From assembly GCA_004173235.1 (NCBI GenBank), contig SEAC01000016.1, positions 1-64,000 on the forward strand: a DNA stretch of 64,000 nt, given 5' to 3'. Position 1 is the first letter of the stretch; every line of letters begins with the position of its first letter. The stretch is from Chitinophagaceae bacterium (GTDB lineage: Bacteria; Bacteroidota; Bacteroidia; Chitinophagales; Chitinophagaceae). A program made the position numbers and the translations under genes. The notes beneath the pieces are model-generated. The model saw only the letters and a list, made by a program, of their open reading frames with translations, made no database searches and had not been told where the DNA came from. Shown in pieces: positions 58,046-64,000 of the stretch.

Positions 58046-58438
58046 TCAGAAATTGAGAAAACCGAAGACGGACACAAGCTGGAAAAGCAGCAGTATGGAG
58101 CCGATGCAGATGATGGCGGTGCGCCGCGAACTGTTGCGCGTGAAGTAGATGAGCAGCCAGAACTCCGCAACGAGGAAGATCAGGTTCATGGACCGATAAA
58201 AGATCAGTGTGGATGAAGTGCCGCCCATGTGCCGCAGGAACAGCGGGAATACGAGTCCATAAAGGAATGTGCCGATCAGCGCCAGCAGCGCCATCCACAG
58301 GTAGCCCGTATCGGAAACGTCTTCGTTGCGCACGGGTTCTGCAAACAGGTCGCGGTGGCCGGTTGAAAGCTGCGTGCCGCACTTCTTGCAATAGTGCGCG
58401 TCGTGATCGTTGAAGGCAGAGCAGAAGGGGCACATCAT
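58046..58438 (-). CDS. Zinc-ribbon membrane protein
   Basis: A 130-residue protein with an N-terminal zinc ribbon (MCPFCSAFNDHDAHYCKKCG; two CxxC pairs) followed by three hydrophobic helices (about 50-70, 78-98 and 108-128). Such proteins are common small membrane proteins of unknown role. ATG codons at 58438 and 58435 are both possible starts; a TTG at 58447 is less likely. Its stop codon is contiguous with that of the helicase, forming TGATCA at the centre of a 16-base palindrome. Confidence 0.75.
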   Translation of the reverse strand: MMCPFCSAFNDHDAHYCKKCGTQLSTGHRDLFAEPVRNEDVSDTGYLWMALLALIGTFLYGLVFPLFLRHMGGTSSTLIFYRSMNLIFLVAEFWLLIYFTRNSSRRTAIICIGSILLLFQLVSVFGFLNF

Positions 58439-58565
58439 ACCGGCCAAATTACCTAATCCTGCGGTATGTTGCGGTGGGCGCGTATAGATTGCAGCGCACC
58501 CGCCAATTTACCCGCTTCTAGGTATAGGACATCCCCGCGCTTTTCCCGACCTTGCCGTTTATACC

Positions 58566-60518
58566 ATGCACCTGCGCTTACTGTTCGTATCCATATTGAT
58601 CAGCGTTTCCGCTGCTGCCCAGTGGGACAGTGGCCTGCGCGGCCGCGCACTCTTTCTCGAAATAGAAGGGGCCAGGCGCTTGCCTTCCGCCGACATCGCG
58701 CCTGCCCTGGTGCGGATTGCGCGCGATGCCGCCGAGCCCTCCTCCGAACTCCTTCAACTTCTGCGCAGCAGCGCCGGCAGCGAAGAGGCGCTTGGGCGTC
58801 GTGCCTTGCTACAGGCCGCGGAAGCCCGTGTGGCCGCACTCGCCGGCGACCGTAGTTCTACAATCACTGCGGCTGCACTTCGCGCCTTGCCGCTACTCGC
58901 TCCCGATACGGCAACACAGGTGCGCCTGCTGCTTGCCGACGCTACGGCCTTTGCCGGGAATACCGCACAAAGCGCTGCTCTTCGCCTGCAGGCCGATGCC
59001 GCACTCGGGGCGGGTTCTAACCCTCTGGACCGCATTGCCAACCTCGACGCTCTTGGTCGCATCGCCAACGGGCCGGCGGTAAGCAAAGGATACACTGAAT
59101 TGCTACGGGCCGCATCGCTCACCGAAGCCGACCGTGTGCACATTCTTAGCCGGCTGGTGATCAACCTGTGCAGGCTTGGTGCAGGAGATGCAGCAGCTGG
59201 TCCGGCCCGCCAGCTGGAAGCCGCACTGAACGCCGCGCCGCGCGGTTACGATGATGCCGAGGCGTCGCTTGCACGGGCGCTCTTTGCAGAGAGCCGTGGA
59301 AGGCTCATCGAAGCGGCCGCGTGGTATCACCGTATTTCTACGGTGCCGCCATCGCCGTCGGTCACCGAAACGCTCATCGCGTTCGCCGATTTCCACAGCC
59401 GCGGCCTGCGTCCCGACTCGGCGCTTTACTATTTCGCGCGTGCGCGCCAGGGCGCCGGCTGGAGCGAAACTCCCGGCCTCGCCTACCTGTGGCAGCAGGC
59501 ACGTGCTGCCCACGAGGCGCGCTATCGCCAGGGCGCTCTTCCCACGGCCTTCAGCAGCGCGGTGCGCCGACAGGATTCGCTCTATCGCTCCGAACTGCAG
59601 GCCAACACGCGCGAGCTTGCCCTTCAATATGAATTGCTCGAGAGCAGCGCCAAAACGCGCGCCCTCCACGATCAGCAGCAACTGGAAGCGCTTCGCTTCC
59701 GGCAGCAGCGGCAACGCAACTGGATCGCCGTGCTGGCGCTGGGCTGCATCGCACTGTTGGCCGTGGGTGCCGCACTGTTGCTCAACCAGCGCCGCAAGCA
59801 CGCCGCGCGCCTCCACGCCGCCGAACTGGAGCGCCTCGATGCCGAGCACCGCAACCGGCTGATGACCGAGCTGGCACAGGCCCAGGAGTCGGAGCGAGGT
59901 GCGCTTGCGGGACAGCTGCACGACGAGATCGGTACGTTGCTATCGGTAGCAAGGATGAACCTGTCCGCGGGCAACGATGCTGCCCACCTGCAAACTGCCG
60001 GCAAGCTTCTGGGTGAAGTTGCGCAAACCGTGCGCACGATGAGCCACCAACTGATGCCGGTAGCGCTGCAGCAATACGGCTTCCGTGCAGCGGTGGAGCA
60101 GCTGGTGGCCGATATCAATGCGGCGGGAAAGCTCCCGGTTGAACTCGCCATCGTGGGCTTCGACGCGCCCCGTTTCAATGATCTCTTTTACAGCACCTGT
60201 TACCGTATGTTGCAGGAGTTGCTGCAAAACGTGATCAGGCACGCCGATGCGCGGCATGCGTTGTTGCAGTTGGTGGAACACCCTGATTCGGTATCTTTAA
60301 TGGTAGAAGATGACGGACGCGGAATGCCGGAAGGTGGGCGACACGACGGTAGCGGCTTAAAGCTGCTGGCGTCGCGGGTGGCGATTTTGCAGGGCAGCCT
60401 GCATATCGAAAGCGCGGAAGGCGCGGGCACCACGGCCATCATCGAGCTTCCGGTGCAGCCGGTTTTCTTAATCCAGAACGAACATGCCACAACCCGTACG
60501 GATCTTCATCGCGGATGA
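58566..60518 (+). CDS. NarL-type sensor histidine kinase (HisKA_3) with helical sensor region
   Basis: A 650-residue membrane kinase. A signal peptide (LRLLFVSILISVSAAAQ) precedes a long alanine-rich helical periplasmic region of about 370 residues, which looks like TPR-type repeats. One membrane helix follows (WIAVLALGCIALLAVGAALL, about 388-408). The HisKA_3 phosphorylation site is ALAGQLHDEIGTLLSVARM (His452). The ATPase part has ELLQNVIRHADARHAL and VEDDGRGMPEGGRHDGSGLKLL. The response regulator gene starts 35 bases inside its 3' end. The signal sensed is unknown. Confidence 0.9.
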   Translation: MHLRLLFVSILISVSAAAQWDSGLRGRALFLEIEGARRLPSADIAPALVRIARDAAEPSSELLQLLRSSAGSEEALGRRALLQAAEARVAALAGDRSSTITAAALRALPLLAPDTATQVRLLLADATAFAGNTAQSAALRLQADAALGAGSNPLDRIANLDALGRIANGPAVSKGYTELLRAASLTEADRVHILSRLVINLCRLGAGDAAAGPARQLEAALNAAPRGYDDAEASLARALFAESRGRLIEAAAWYHRISTVPPSPSVTETLIAFADFHSRGLRPDSALYYFARARQGAGWSETPGLAYLWQQARAAHEARYRQGALPTAFSSAVRRQDSLYRSELQANTRELALQYELLESSAKTRALHDQQQLEALRFRQQRQRNWIAVLALGCIALLAVGAALLLNQRRKHAARLHAAELERLDAEHRNRLMTELAQAQESERGALAGQLHDEIGTLLSVARMNLSAGNDAAHLQTAGKLLGEVAQTVRTMSHQLMPVALQQYGFRAAVEQLVADINAAGKLPVELAIVGFDAPRFNDLFYSTCYRMLQELLQNVIRHADARHALLQLVEHPDSVSLMVEDDGRGMPEGGRHDGSGLKLLASRVAILQGSLHIESAEGAGTTAIIELPVQPVFLIQNEHATTRTDLHRG

Positions 60519-61122
60519 CCACCAGGTGCTGGTGGACGGACTCATTTCTTTTTTTGAAAAGACGGAACACATCGAAGTTGCCGGCGCCGCCAACGATGGC
60601 CGCACGCTGCTGGAAAGCATACCCGCCACCGACCCCGATATCGTACTCCTCGATCTGAATATGCCCGGCATGGACGGCGTTGCGGCGCTCGAGCAGATCG
60701 TGAAGCGCTTTCCGAAAGTGCGGGTCATCATCCTATCCAATTACCATCAAAGCGGACTGATCAAAAGCTGCGCGCAGAAGGGCGCATGGGGCTACCAGTT
60801 GAAGAACGGCTCGATGGACGACCTGCTGGCCGCCATCGATGGCGTGATGGCGGGCAAGAAACAATTTGCCGACGGCGAGGAAGAAGAAGTAAAAGAGAAG
60901 CCGCACTTCCTCGATTCTTTCCTGCAGCAATACAGCCTCACCAACCGCGAAGTAGACATTATCCGCTCCATCTGCAGCGAGTTAAGCAGCAAGGAGATCG
61001 CCAGCCAGCTGCACATCAGCGAATTCACGGTTAACACGCACCGCCGCAACATCATGCGCAAGCTCAATGTGCGCAACGCGGCCGGCATCATCAATTTTGC
61101 GGCGCAGAATAAAATAGTATAA
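60484..61122 (+). CDS. NarL/FixJ-family response regulator
   Basis: A 212-residue response regulator. The receiver domain has the acidic pair ADDH (Asp11, Asp12), the phosphoacceptor Asp57 in DIVLLDLNMPGMDG, and the conserved lysine in YQLKNGS (about 103). The C-terminal LuxR-type helix-turn-helix reads LTNREVDIIRSICSELSSKE, then HISEFTVNTHRRNIMRKLNV. It overlaps the kinase by 35 bases and is surely its partner. Target genes are not evident. A repeat tract and a terminator follow. Confidence 0.95.
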   Translation: MPQPVRIFIADDHQVLVDGLISFFEKTEHIEVAGAANDGRTLLESIPATDPDIVLLDLNMPGMDGVAALEQIVKRFPKVRVIILSNYHQSGLIKSCAQKGAWGYQLKNGSMDDLLAAIDGVMAGKKQFADGEEEEVKEKPHFLDSFLQQYSLTNREVDIIRSICSELSSKEIASQLHISEFTVNTHRRNIMRKLNVRNAAGIINFAAQNKIV

Positions 61123-61125
61123 GGA

Positions 61126-61228
61126 GGAATGTGAGATGTTAGATGTTAAATGTGAGATGTGAGATGTGAGATGTGAGATGTCGGATGGAGGCCCCGTTGC
61201 CCATATCAGACATCCGATATCCGACATC
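61126..61228. repeat. GTGAGAT tandem words with an inverted GATGTCGGAT pair
   Basis: About six GTGAGAT/GTTAGAT words occupy 61130-61180. GATGTCGGAT (61177-61186) pairs perfectly with ATCCGACATC (61219-61228). The words are the complement of the ACATCTCACATC stretch at 39050-39075. Confidence 0.8.
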
Positions 61229-61271
61229 AGCGATTGTGTTAATGGCTTGTCAATCACTACTTCTAAGTATA

Positions 61272-61299
61272 GGCCCCGCCCGGGGTCTTTTGTTTTTTT
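61272..61299 (+). terminator. Rho-independent terminator after the two-component operon
   Basis: A GC stem GGCCCCG / CGGGGTC (one G-T pair) with a tight loop is followed by TTTTGTTTTTTT. It lies 150 bases after the response regulator stop and 31 bases before the next start, so it separates the two units or attenuates the second. Confidence 0.65.
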
Positions 61300-61330
61300 G
61301 ATGTATTCAAACACATCAAACATCCTGGTT

Positions 61331-62521
61331 ATGAAAAAGATCCTCCTCTCCCTCAGCCTGCTCCTCATTGTGAGCCTGTCTGCATTCGCCGGTCCTTCCG
61401 GAATCCAGTTCGTGCACAACAAGAAGTGGAAAGACATTTTGGCGTTGGCCAAAAGCCAGCGCAAAGCGATCTTCCTCGATGCGTATGCTTCCTGGTGCGG
61501 GCCCTGTAAGTATATGCAGGAGAACGTTTTCACCAAGCCCATGGTGGGACAGTTATACAACGACAAATTCATCAACGTCAAGATCGACATGGAAGAAGGT
61601 GAGGGCCCCGAGCTGGCGAAGCTGCTCAACATCGAGGCTTACCCGACGCTGCTGTTCATCAACGAAAAAGGAGAGGTGCTGCACAAGTCGGTAGGCGCGC
61701 TCAATCCTGTTGCGTTCGTAGAGCTGGCGCGCGTGGCACTTGATCCATCCAAACAATTTTACACGCAAATGCGGCGGGCCGAGAAAGGCAAGCTTACACC
61801 GAAGGCTTTTCATTCCTGGCTGGCCGAAGCGGAGAAGCTCGATAACGGTGCCATCGACAGCACGGTGTCGCGCTACCTCCGCAACGTTTCTTACCCGCTG
61901 CTCGATTCCGACATGGTGCACATCCTCGTAGACTATGCGCGCACCCCAACGCGTGAGCAGGTGGATTTCCTTTTCTCTCACCGCGACGATGTGGCGCGCA
62001 TTCTGCGGCTCAATTCCGCCGAGCTCGAACGCAGCCTTCTGCGCCGCCTGCGTGCTTATGCGCTCAACCTTTCTGCCGTGTCCGACTCGCTCGACTTTCA
62101 CATGTTTGAAGGCATCGTGCAACGCTATGCTCCGGCAAGCGCCTGGGTGGAAACAGAGAAGCTGCGAAGCAACTGGGCCTTCACTTCCGAGAATGACGAT
62201 GCCGGTGTAAGCGCTCTGCTCACGCTGCTCAACCGGCCCAACAGCGGGCTTTATGCCGAAGACCTTGCCGACATTTTTCTGGAGCATGCCAACCGTATCG
62301 CACCGCATCCTCGTGCCGCCGAAGTGGCCACTGCCACCAAGGCTTTTGTGCCGCGCTCCGACGAGACCAAACTCTATTACCGCGACCTCGCCTTGCTGGT
62401 GCTCTACCTGAAGCAGCGCGATGCGGCTGGCATCCGGAGTTATGCAAAGACACTGTACGACAACCCGCAGGTACCCGAAGAACTCCGCGAGCGGATCAAG
62501 GACCTGCGTGACTATGAATAA
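61331..62521 (+). CDS. Secreted thioredoxin-fold protein with helical C-terminal region
   Basis: A 396-residue exported protein. A signal peptide (KKILLSLSLLLIVSLSAFAG) precedes a thioredoxin domain with active site ASWCGPCKYM (about 57) and the cis-proline segment IEAYPTLLFI. The remaining 250 residues are helical, with no recognised domain. It probably acts as a periplasmic thiol-disulfide protein of the DUF255/thioredoxin_7 type. The start at 61331 is chosen for its signal peptide; an upstream in-frame ATG at 61301 lies within the terminator tail. A strong terminator follows. Confidence 0.85.
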   Translation: MKKILLSLSLLLIVSLSAFAGPSGIQFVHNKKWKDILALAKSQRKAIFLDAYASWCGPCKYMQENVFTKPMVGQLYNDKFINVKIDMEEGEGPELAKLLNIEAYPTLLFINEKGEVLHKSVGALNPVAFVELARVALDPSKQFYTQMRRAEKGKLTPKAFHSWLAEAEKLDNGAIDSTVSRYLRNVSYPLLDSDMVHILVDYARTPTREQVDFLFSHRDDVARILRLNSAELERSLLRRLRAYALNLSAVSDSLDFHMFEGIVQRYAPASAWVETEKLRSNWAFTSENDDAGVSALLTLLNRPNSGLYAEDLADIFLEHANRIAPHPRAAEVATATKAFVPRSDETKLYYRDLALLVLYLKQRDAAGIRSYAKTLYDNPQVPEELRERIKDLRDYE

Positions 62522-62545
62522 ACCAGGGTTTCTGTTTGATAGACG

Positions 62546-62571
62546 AGCCCCGCCTTTTGGCGGGGCTTTTT
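62546..62571 (+). terminator. Strong rho-independent terminator
   Basis: A perfect 9-bp stem AGCCCCGCC / GGCGGGGCT with loop TTTT is followed by a T tract. It lies 25 bases after the thioredoxin-fold gene and abuts the left end of the inverted-repeat cassette. Confidence 0.88.
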
Positions 62572-62597
62572 ACACCCCACCCCGTCCCTCCCCGAAG

Positions 62598-62764
62598 GGG
62601 AGGGTGGCTGGCGCGCGAGACGTTCTGAGTCGGGAGGGTGGCTGGCGCGCGAGACGTTCTGAGTCGGGAGGGTGGCTGGCGCGCGAGACCGTTCTGAGTC
62701 GGGAGGGTGGCTGGCGCGCGAGACGTTCTGAGTTGGGAGGGTTGCTGGCGCGCGTGAAAGTTCG
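62598..62764. repeat. Left tandem array, five copies of a 34-base unit
   Basis: Units begin GGGAGGGTGGCTGGCGCGCG at 62598, 62632, 62666, 62701 and 62735 (spacing 34, 34, 35, 34). The rest of the unit reads AGACGTTCTGAGTC with few changes; the last copy is degenerate. There are no unique spacers. Confidence 0.9.
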
Positions 62765-62789
62765 AACGCCACTGTTTAGAAGACGTGCA

Positions 62790-63179
62790 TCATTCGATCG
62801 CGGCTGCTATTGCAGCCACAACCGAATTGATCTCCTTCATCACCTGTTCGTTTGTGAAGCGCAAAATGCGGAATCCTTTACTGCGAAGCTCCTGGTCGCG
62901 TTCCGCGTCTGCAGCTTGTTGACTTGCCGAGCGGTGGTAGCCGCCATCGACTTCAATGACTAACTTCTGGGAAAGGGAAACAAAATCAACGATGTACTTA
63001 CCGATGATATGCTGTCGCCGAAAGCGGCATCCTTTGATCTGGTCTTTGCGGATTCGTTGCCATAGGCGTTTTTCCGCTTCTGTCATATCCCTGCGATTCT
63101 CTCGGGCGAACCCAGTTCGGTGCATAAATTCCCGAACGGAAGCTTTGTAGTAGCCGAATGTTTTTCGTGGCGTTTCCAT
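62790..63179 (-). CDS. DUF559-type endonuclease-like protein
   Basis: A 129-residue protein. The fold of the Vsr/restriction-endonuclease-like group is suggested by ARENRRDMTEAEKRLWQRIR, then KGCRFRRQHIIGKYIVDFVS and KLVIEVDGGYHRSASQQ. These give the D...E-x-D-type acidic residues typical of DUF559. FRILRFTNEQVMKEINSVV closes the domain, as is usual. Function in the family is unproven; nuclease activity is inferred from the fold. The start at 63179 is an ATG; a TTG four codons upstream is possible. It is the only gene inside the inverted-repeat cassette and may act on or depend on those repeats. Confidence 0.85.
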   Translation of the reverse strand: METPRKTFGYYKASVREFMHRTGFARENRRDMTEAEKRLWQRIRKDQIKGCRFRRQHIIGKYIVDFVSLSQKLVIEVDGGYHRSASQQAADAERDQELRSKGFRILRFTNEQVMKEINSVVAAIAAAIE

Positions 63180-63317
63180 TTTACAAATCAACCATTCGTC
63201 TTTTGCATTACAAGGTGAATAAAAACATCATTTTCTGATGTTTAAATCAACAACCGCAATCCCGCTTCGATCTCCGTTTGCTCGCGACCAGGCTCTTTCA
63301 TACTCCATCCTATTTGT

Positions 63318-63520
63318 GCGCCAGCACTATTTGGTGCGTCAGCCACCCTCCCGCGCCAGCCTATTTGGTGCGCCAGCCACCATCACGCGCCAGCACTATT
63401 TGGTGTGCCAGCTACGCTCACGCGCCAGCACTATTTGGTGCGCCAGCCACCCTCACGCGCCAGCACTATTTGGTGCGCCAGCCACCCTCATGCGCCAGCC
63501 TATTTAATGCGCCAGCCACC
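63318..63520. repeat. Right tandem array, about 5.5 copies of a 35-base unit
   Basis: Units start with GCGCCAGC at 63318, 63353, 63387, 63422, 63457 and 63492. Each reads GCGCCAGC, ACTATTTGGT, then GCGCCAGCCACCCTCAC, with small changes. The GCGCCAGCCACCC box is the reverse complement of the box in the left array. With 63180-63317, where I see only a small TGATGTT hairpin near 63230, this makes a gene-free stretch of about 420 bases. Confidence 0.9.
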
Positions 63521-63550
63521 CTCCCCTTCGGGGAGGGACGGGGTGGGGTC

Positions 63551-63580
63551 AAAAAAACCCCGGCACGATGGCCGGGGCTT
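63551..63580 (-). terminator. Rho-independent terminator of the secreted protein gene at the right edge
   Basis: On the minus strand a 7-bp stem GCCCCGG-like (CCCCGGC at 63558-63564 pairing with GCCGGGG at 63571-63577) is followed by seven T residues (63557-63551). It lies 23 bases past the stop codon of the leftward gene at 63603. Confidence 0.8.
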
Positions 63581-63602
63581 CAGATCCTTGCGGATAAATT
63601 GG

Positions 63603-64000
63603 TTATTGCAGTTTGTAAGTAACGCTTGTGTCGTTGCAGCTGCCGGAGTCGTTCCACTCGCGTGTGCCACCAACAGATACAGCGTAAACGGTAGTGTAGC
63701 CGTTACCAACAGTTACCGTGCCCTTACCCCAGCCATCAACGGTGCCACGGTAGGTGCCGTCCACATAAACTTTGATTGTGAGGCTCGTCCAGTTGTCGAA
63801 AGTGATCGAGCAGGCACCGCGGCTCTTGGTGCCTTTCGTTACTACGTCAGTTGTCGGAACATCTTTTTTGATGTTGGGGTTTGCACCACGGCTCTTGGCT
63901 ACTGCCTTGCCCTGAACGGTGCGTGTAGTTTGTGCGCTGGCGTCAACTGAGGAGGCCATCATGAGACCGCCGGCGATAAGCAGGCCAAAGATTACTTTTT
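63603..64000 (-). CDS. Secreted small protein, 5' end beyond the window
   Basis: The reading frame is open to the right edge. Its N-terminal part reads KVIFGLLIAGGLMMASSVDA followed by SAQ, a signal peptide whose first residues lie outside the window. ATG codons at 63962 and 63959 are therefore internal rather than the start. The mature part of about 110 residues has two SRGA motifs near residues 45 and 70 and a threonine/glycine-rich beta region (KVYVDGTYRGTVDGWGKGTV) with two or three cysteines. No family is recognised. It has its own terminator at 63551. Confidence 0.7.
   Translation of the reverse strand, partial: KVIFGLLIAGGLMMASSVDASAQTTRTVQGKAVAKSRGANPNIKKDVPTTDVVTKGTKSRGACSITFDNWTSLTIKVYVDGTYRGTVDGWGKGTVTVGNGYTTVYAVSVGGTREWNDSGSCNDTSVTYKLQ

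Larger units (their letters stand above)
62575..63548. mobile_element. 974-bp cassette with 40-bp perfect inverted termini around a DUF559 gene
   Basis: Positions 62575-62614 are the exact reverse complement of 63509-63548 (40 of 40 bases). Each terminus contains the hairpin CTCCCC-GAA-GGGGAG (or its complement) and the box GGGTGGCTGGCGC. Inside each terminus is a tandem array with a 34-35-base period, the two arrays running in opposite orientation. Between them lies one gene for a DUF559-type endonuclease-like protein. No transposase is present and I could not identify a target-site duplication. Terminators flank both ends. It could be a MITE-like or REP-associated mobile unit. Confidence 0.65.

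Noticed and set aside
62598-63520. CRISPR-like arrays with 34-35-base periodicity
   Set aside because: The whole unit is conserved with no unique spacers, and no cas genes are present.
1-64000. tRNA, rRNA or riboswitch genes
   Set aside because: No cloverleaf-like or conserved RNA sequence was recognised in the gaps by eye; a tRNAscan-SE or Rfam run would be needed to exclude them fully.

Overview
The window looks like a chromosomal segment from a GC-rich, carotenoid-pigmented member of the Bacteroidota, probably near the Chitinophagaceae. This is inferred from a gliding-motility/T9SS-type C-terminal domain, SCKKDD-type lipoproteins, near absence of Shine-Dalgarno sequences, TAnnTTTG -7 promoter boxes, a Bat-type VWA/TPR pair, and an ECF sigma / VPxGYF anti-sigma-like / Spy-like trio. 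No rRNA, tRNA or phage genes were recognised.

Layout. 1-520 is a gene-free block of hairpin repeats. 521-13241 is housekeeping and accessory: batC/batB-like genes, a class D beta-lactamase-like lipoprotein, a surface lipoprotein, the sigma trio, a broken CHASE3 histidine kinase with an internally inverted piece, a secreted PKD/CHU_C protein, a deacetylase-GNAT pair, a TerB-like protein and a membrane acyltransferase.

13592-48173 is a roughly 35-kb surface/exopolysaccharide locus. It opens with a textbook Bacteroidota promoter and a NusG-like (UpxY/LoaP-type) antiterminator, followed by Wza and a Wzc tyrosine kinase. Sugar-nucleotide genes follow: rfbA/rfbB, a UDP-GlcNAc epimerase, a wbpB/wbpD/wbpI plus hisH/hisF/wbpG acetamidino-uronate module, and a 2,3-dehydratase with two reductases that fits a dTDP-2,6-dideoxyhexose route. 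The locus also has two flippases, six glycosyltransferases, an amidotransferase, a methyltransferase, a second deacetylase-GNAT pair, a Wzy-like membrane protein, a membrane-anchored transglutaminase-like protein and a CpsB/YwqE-type phosphatase. No initiating phosphoglycosyltransferase was seen.

48213-54347 is a carotenoid locus: a CarH/LitR-like B12-binding MerR regulator, an ECF sigma factor whose promoter carries a 10-bp inverted repeat, and crtI-crtB-idi-crtZ-crtY. This set should convert GGPP to zeaxanthin. No crtE or crtW is in the window.

54360-64000 is mixed: thioredoxin, small conserved proteins, a UPF1-like SF1 helicase, a NarL-type two-component system, a thioredoxin-fold secreted protein, a cassette with 40-bp perfect inverted termini around a DUF559 endonuclease-like gene, and a secreted protein truncated by the window edge.

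Two patterns run through the whole window. Intergenic gaps repeatedly hold short word repeats, often as inverted pairs, in several unrelated sequence families. Several genes have a -7 box only 4-5 bases before the ATG, suggesting leaderless transcripts.
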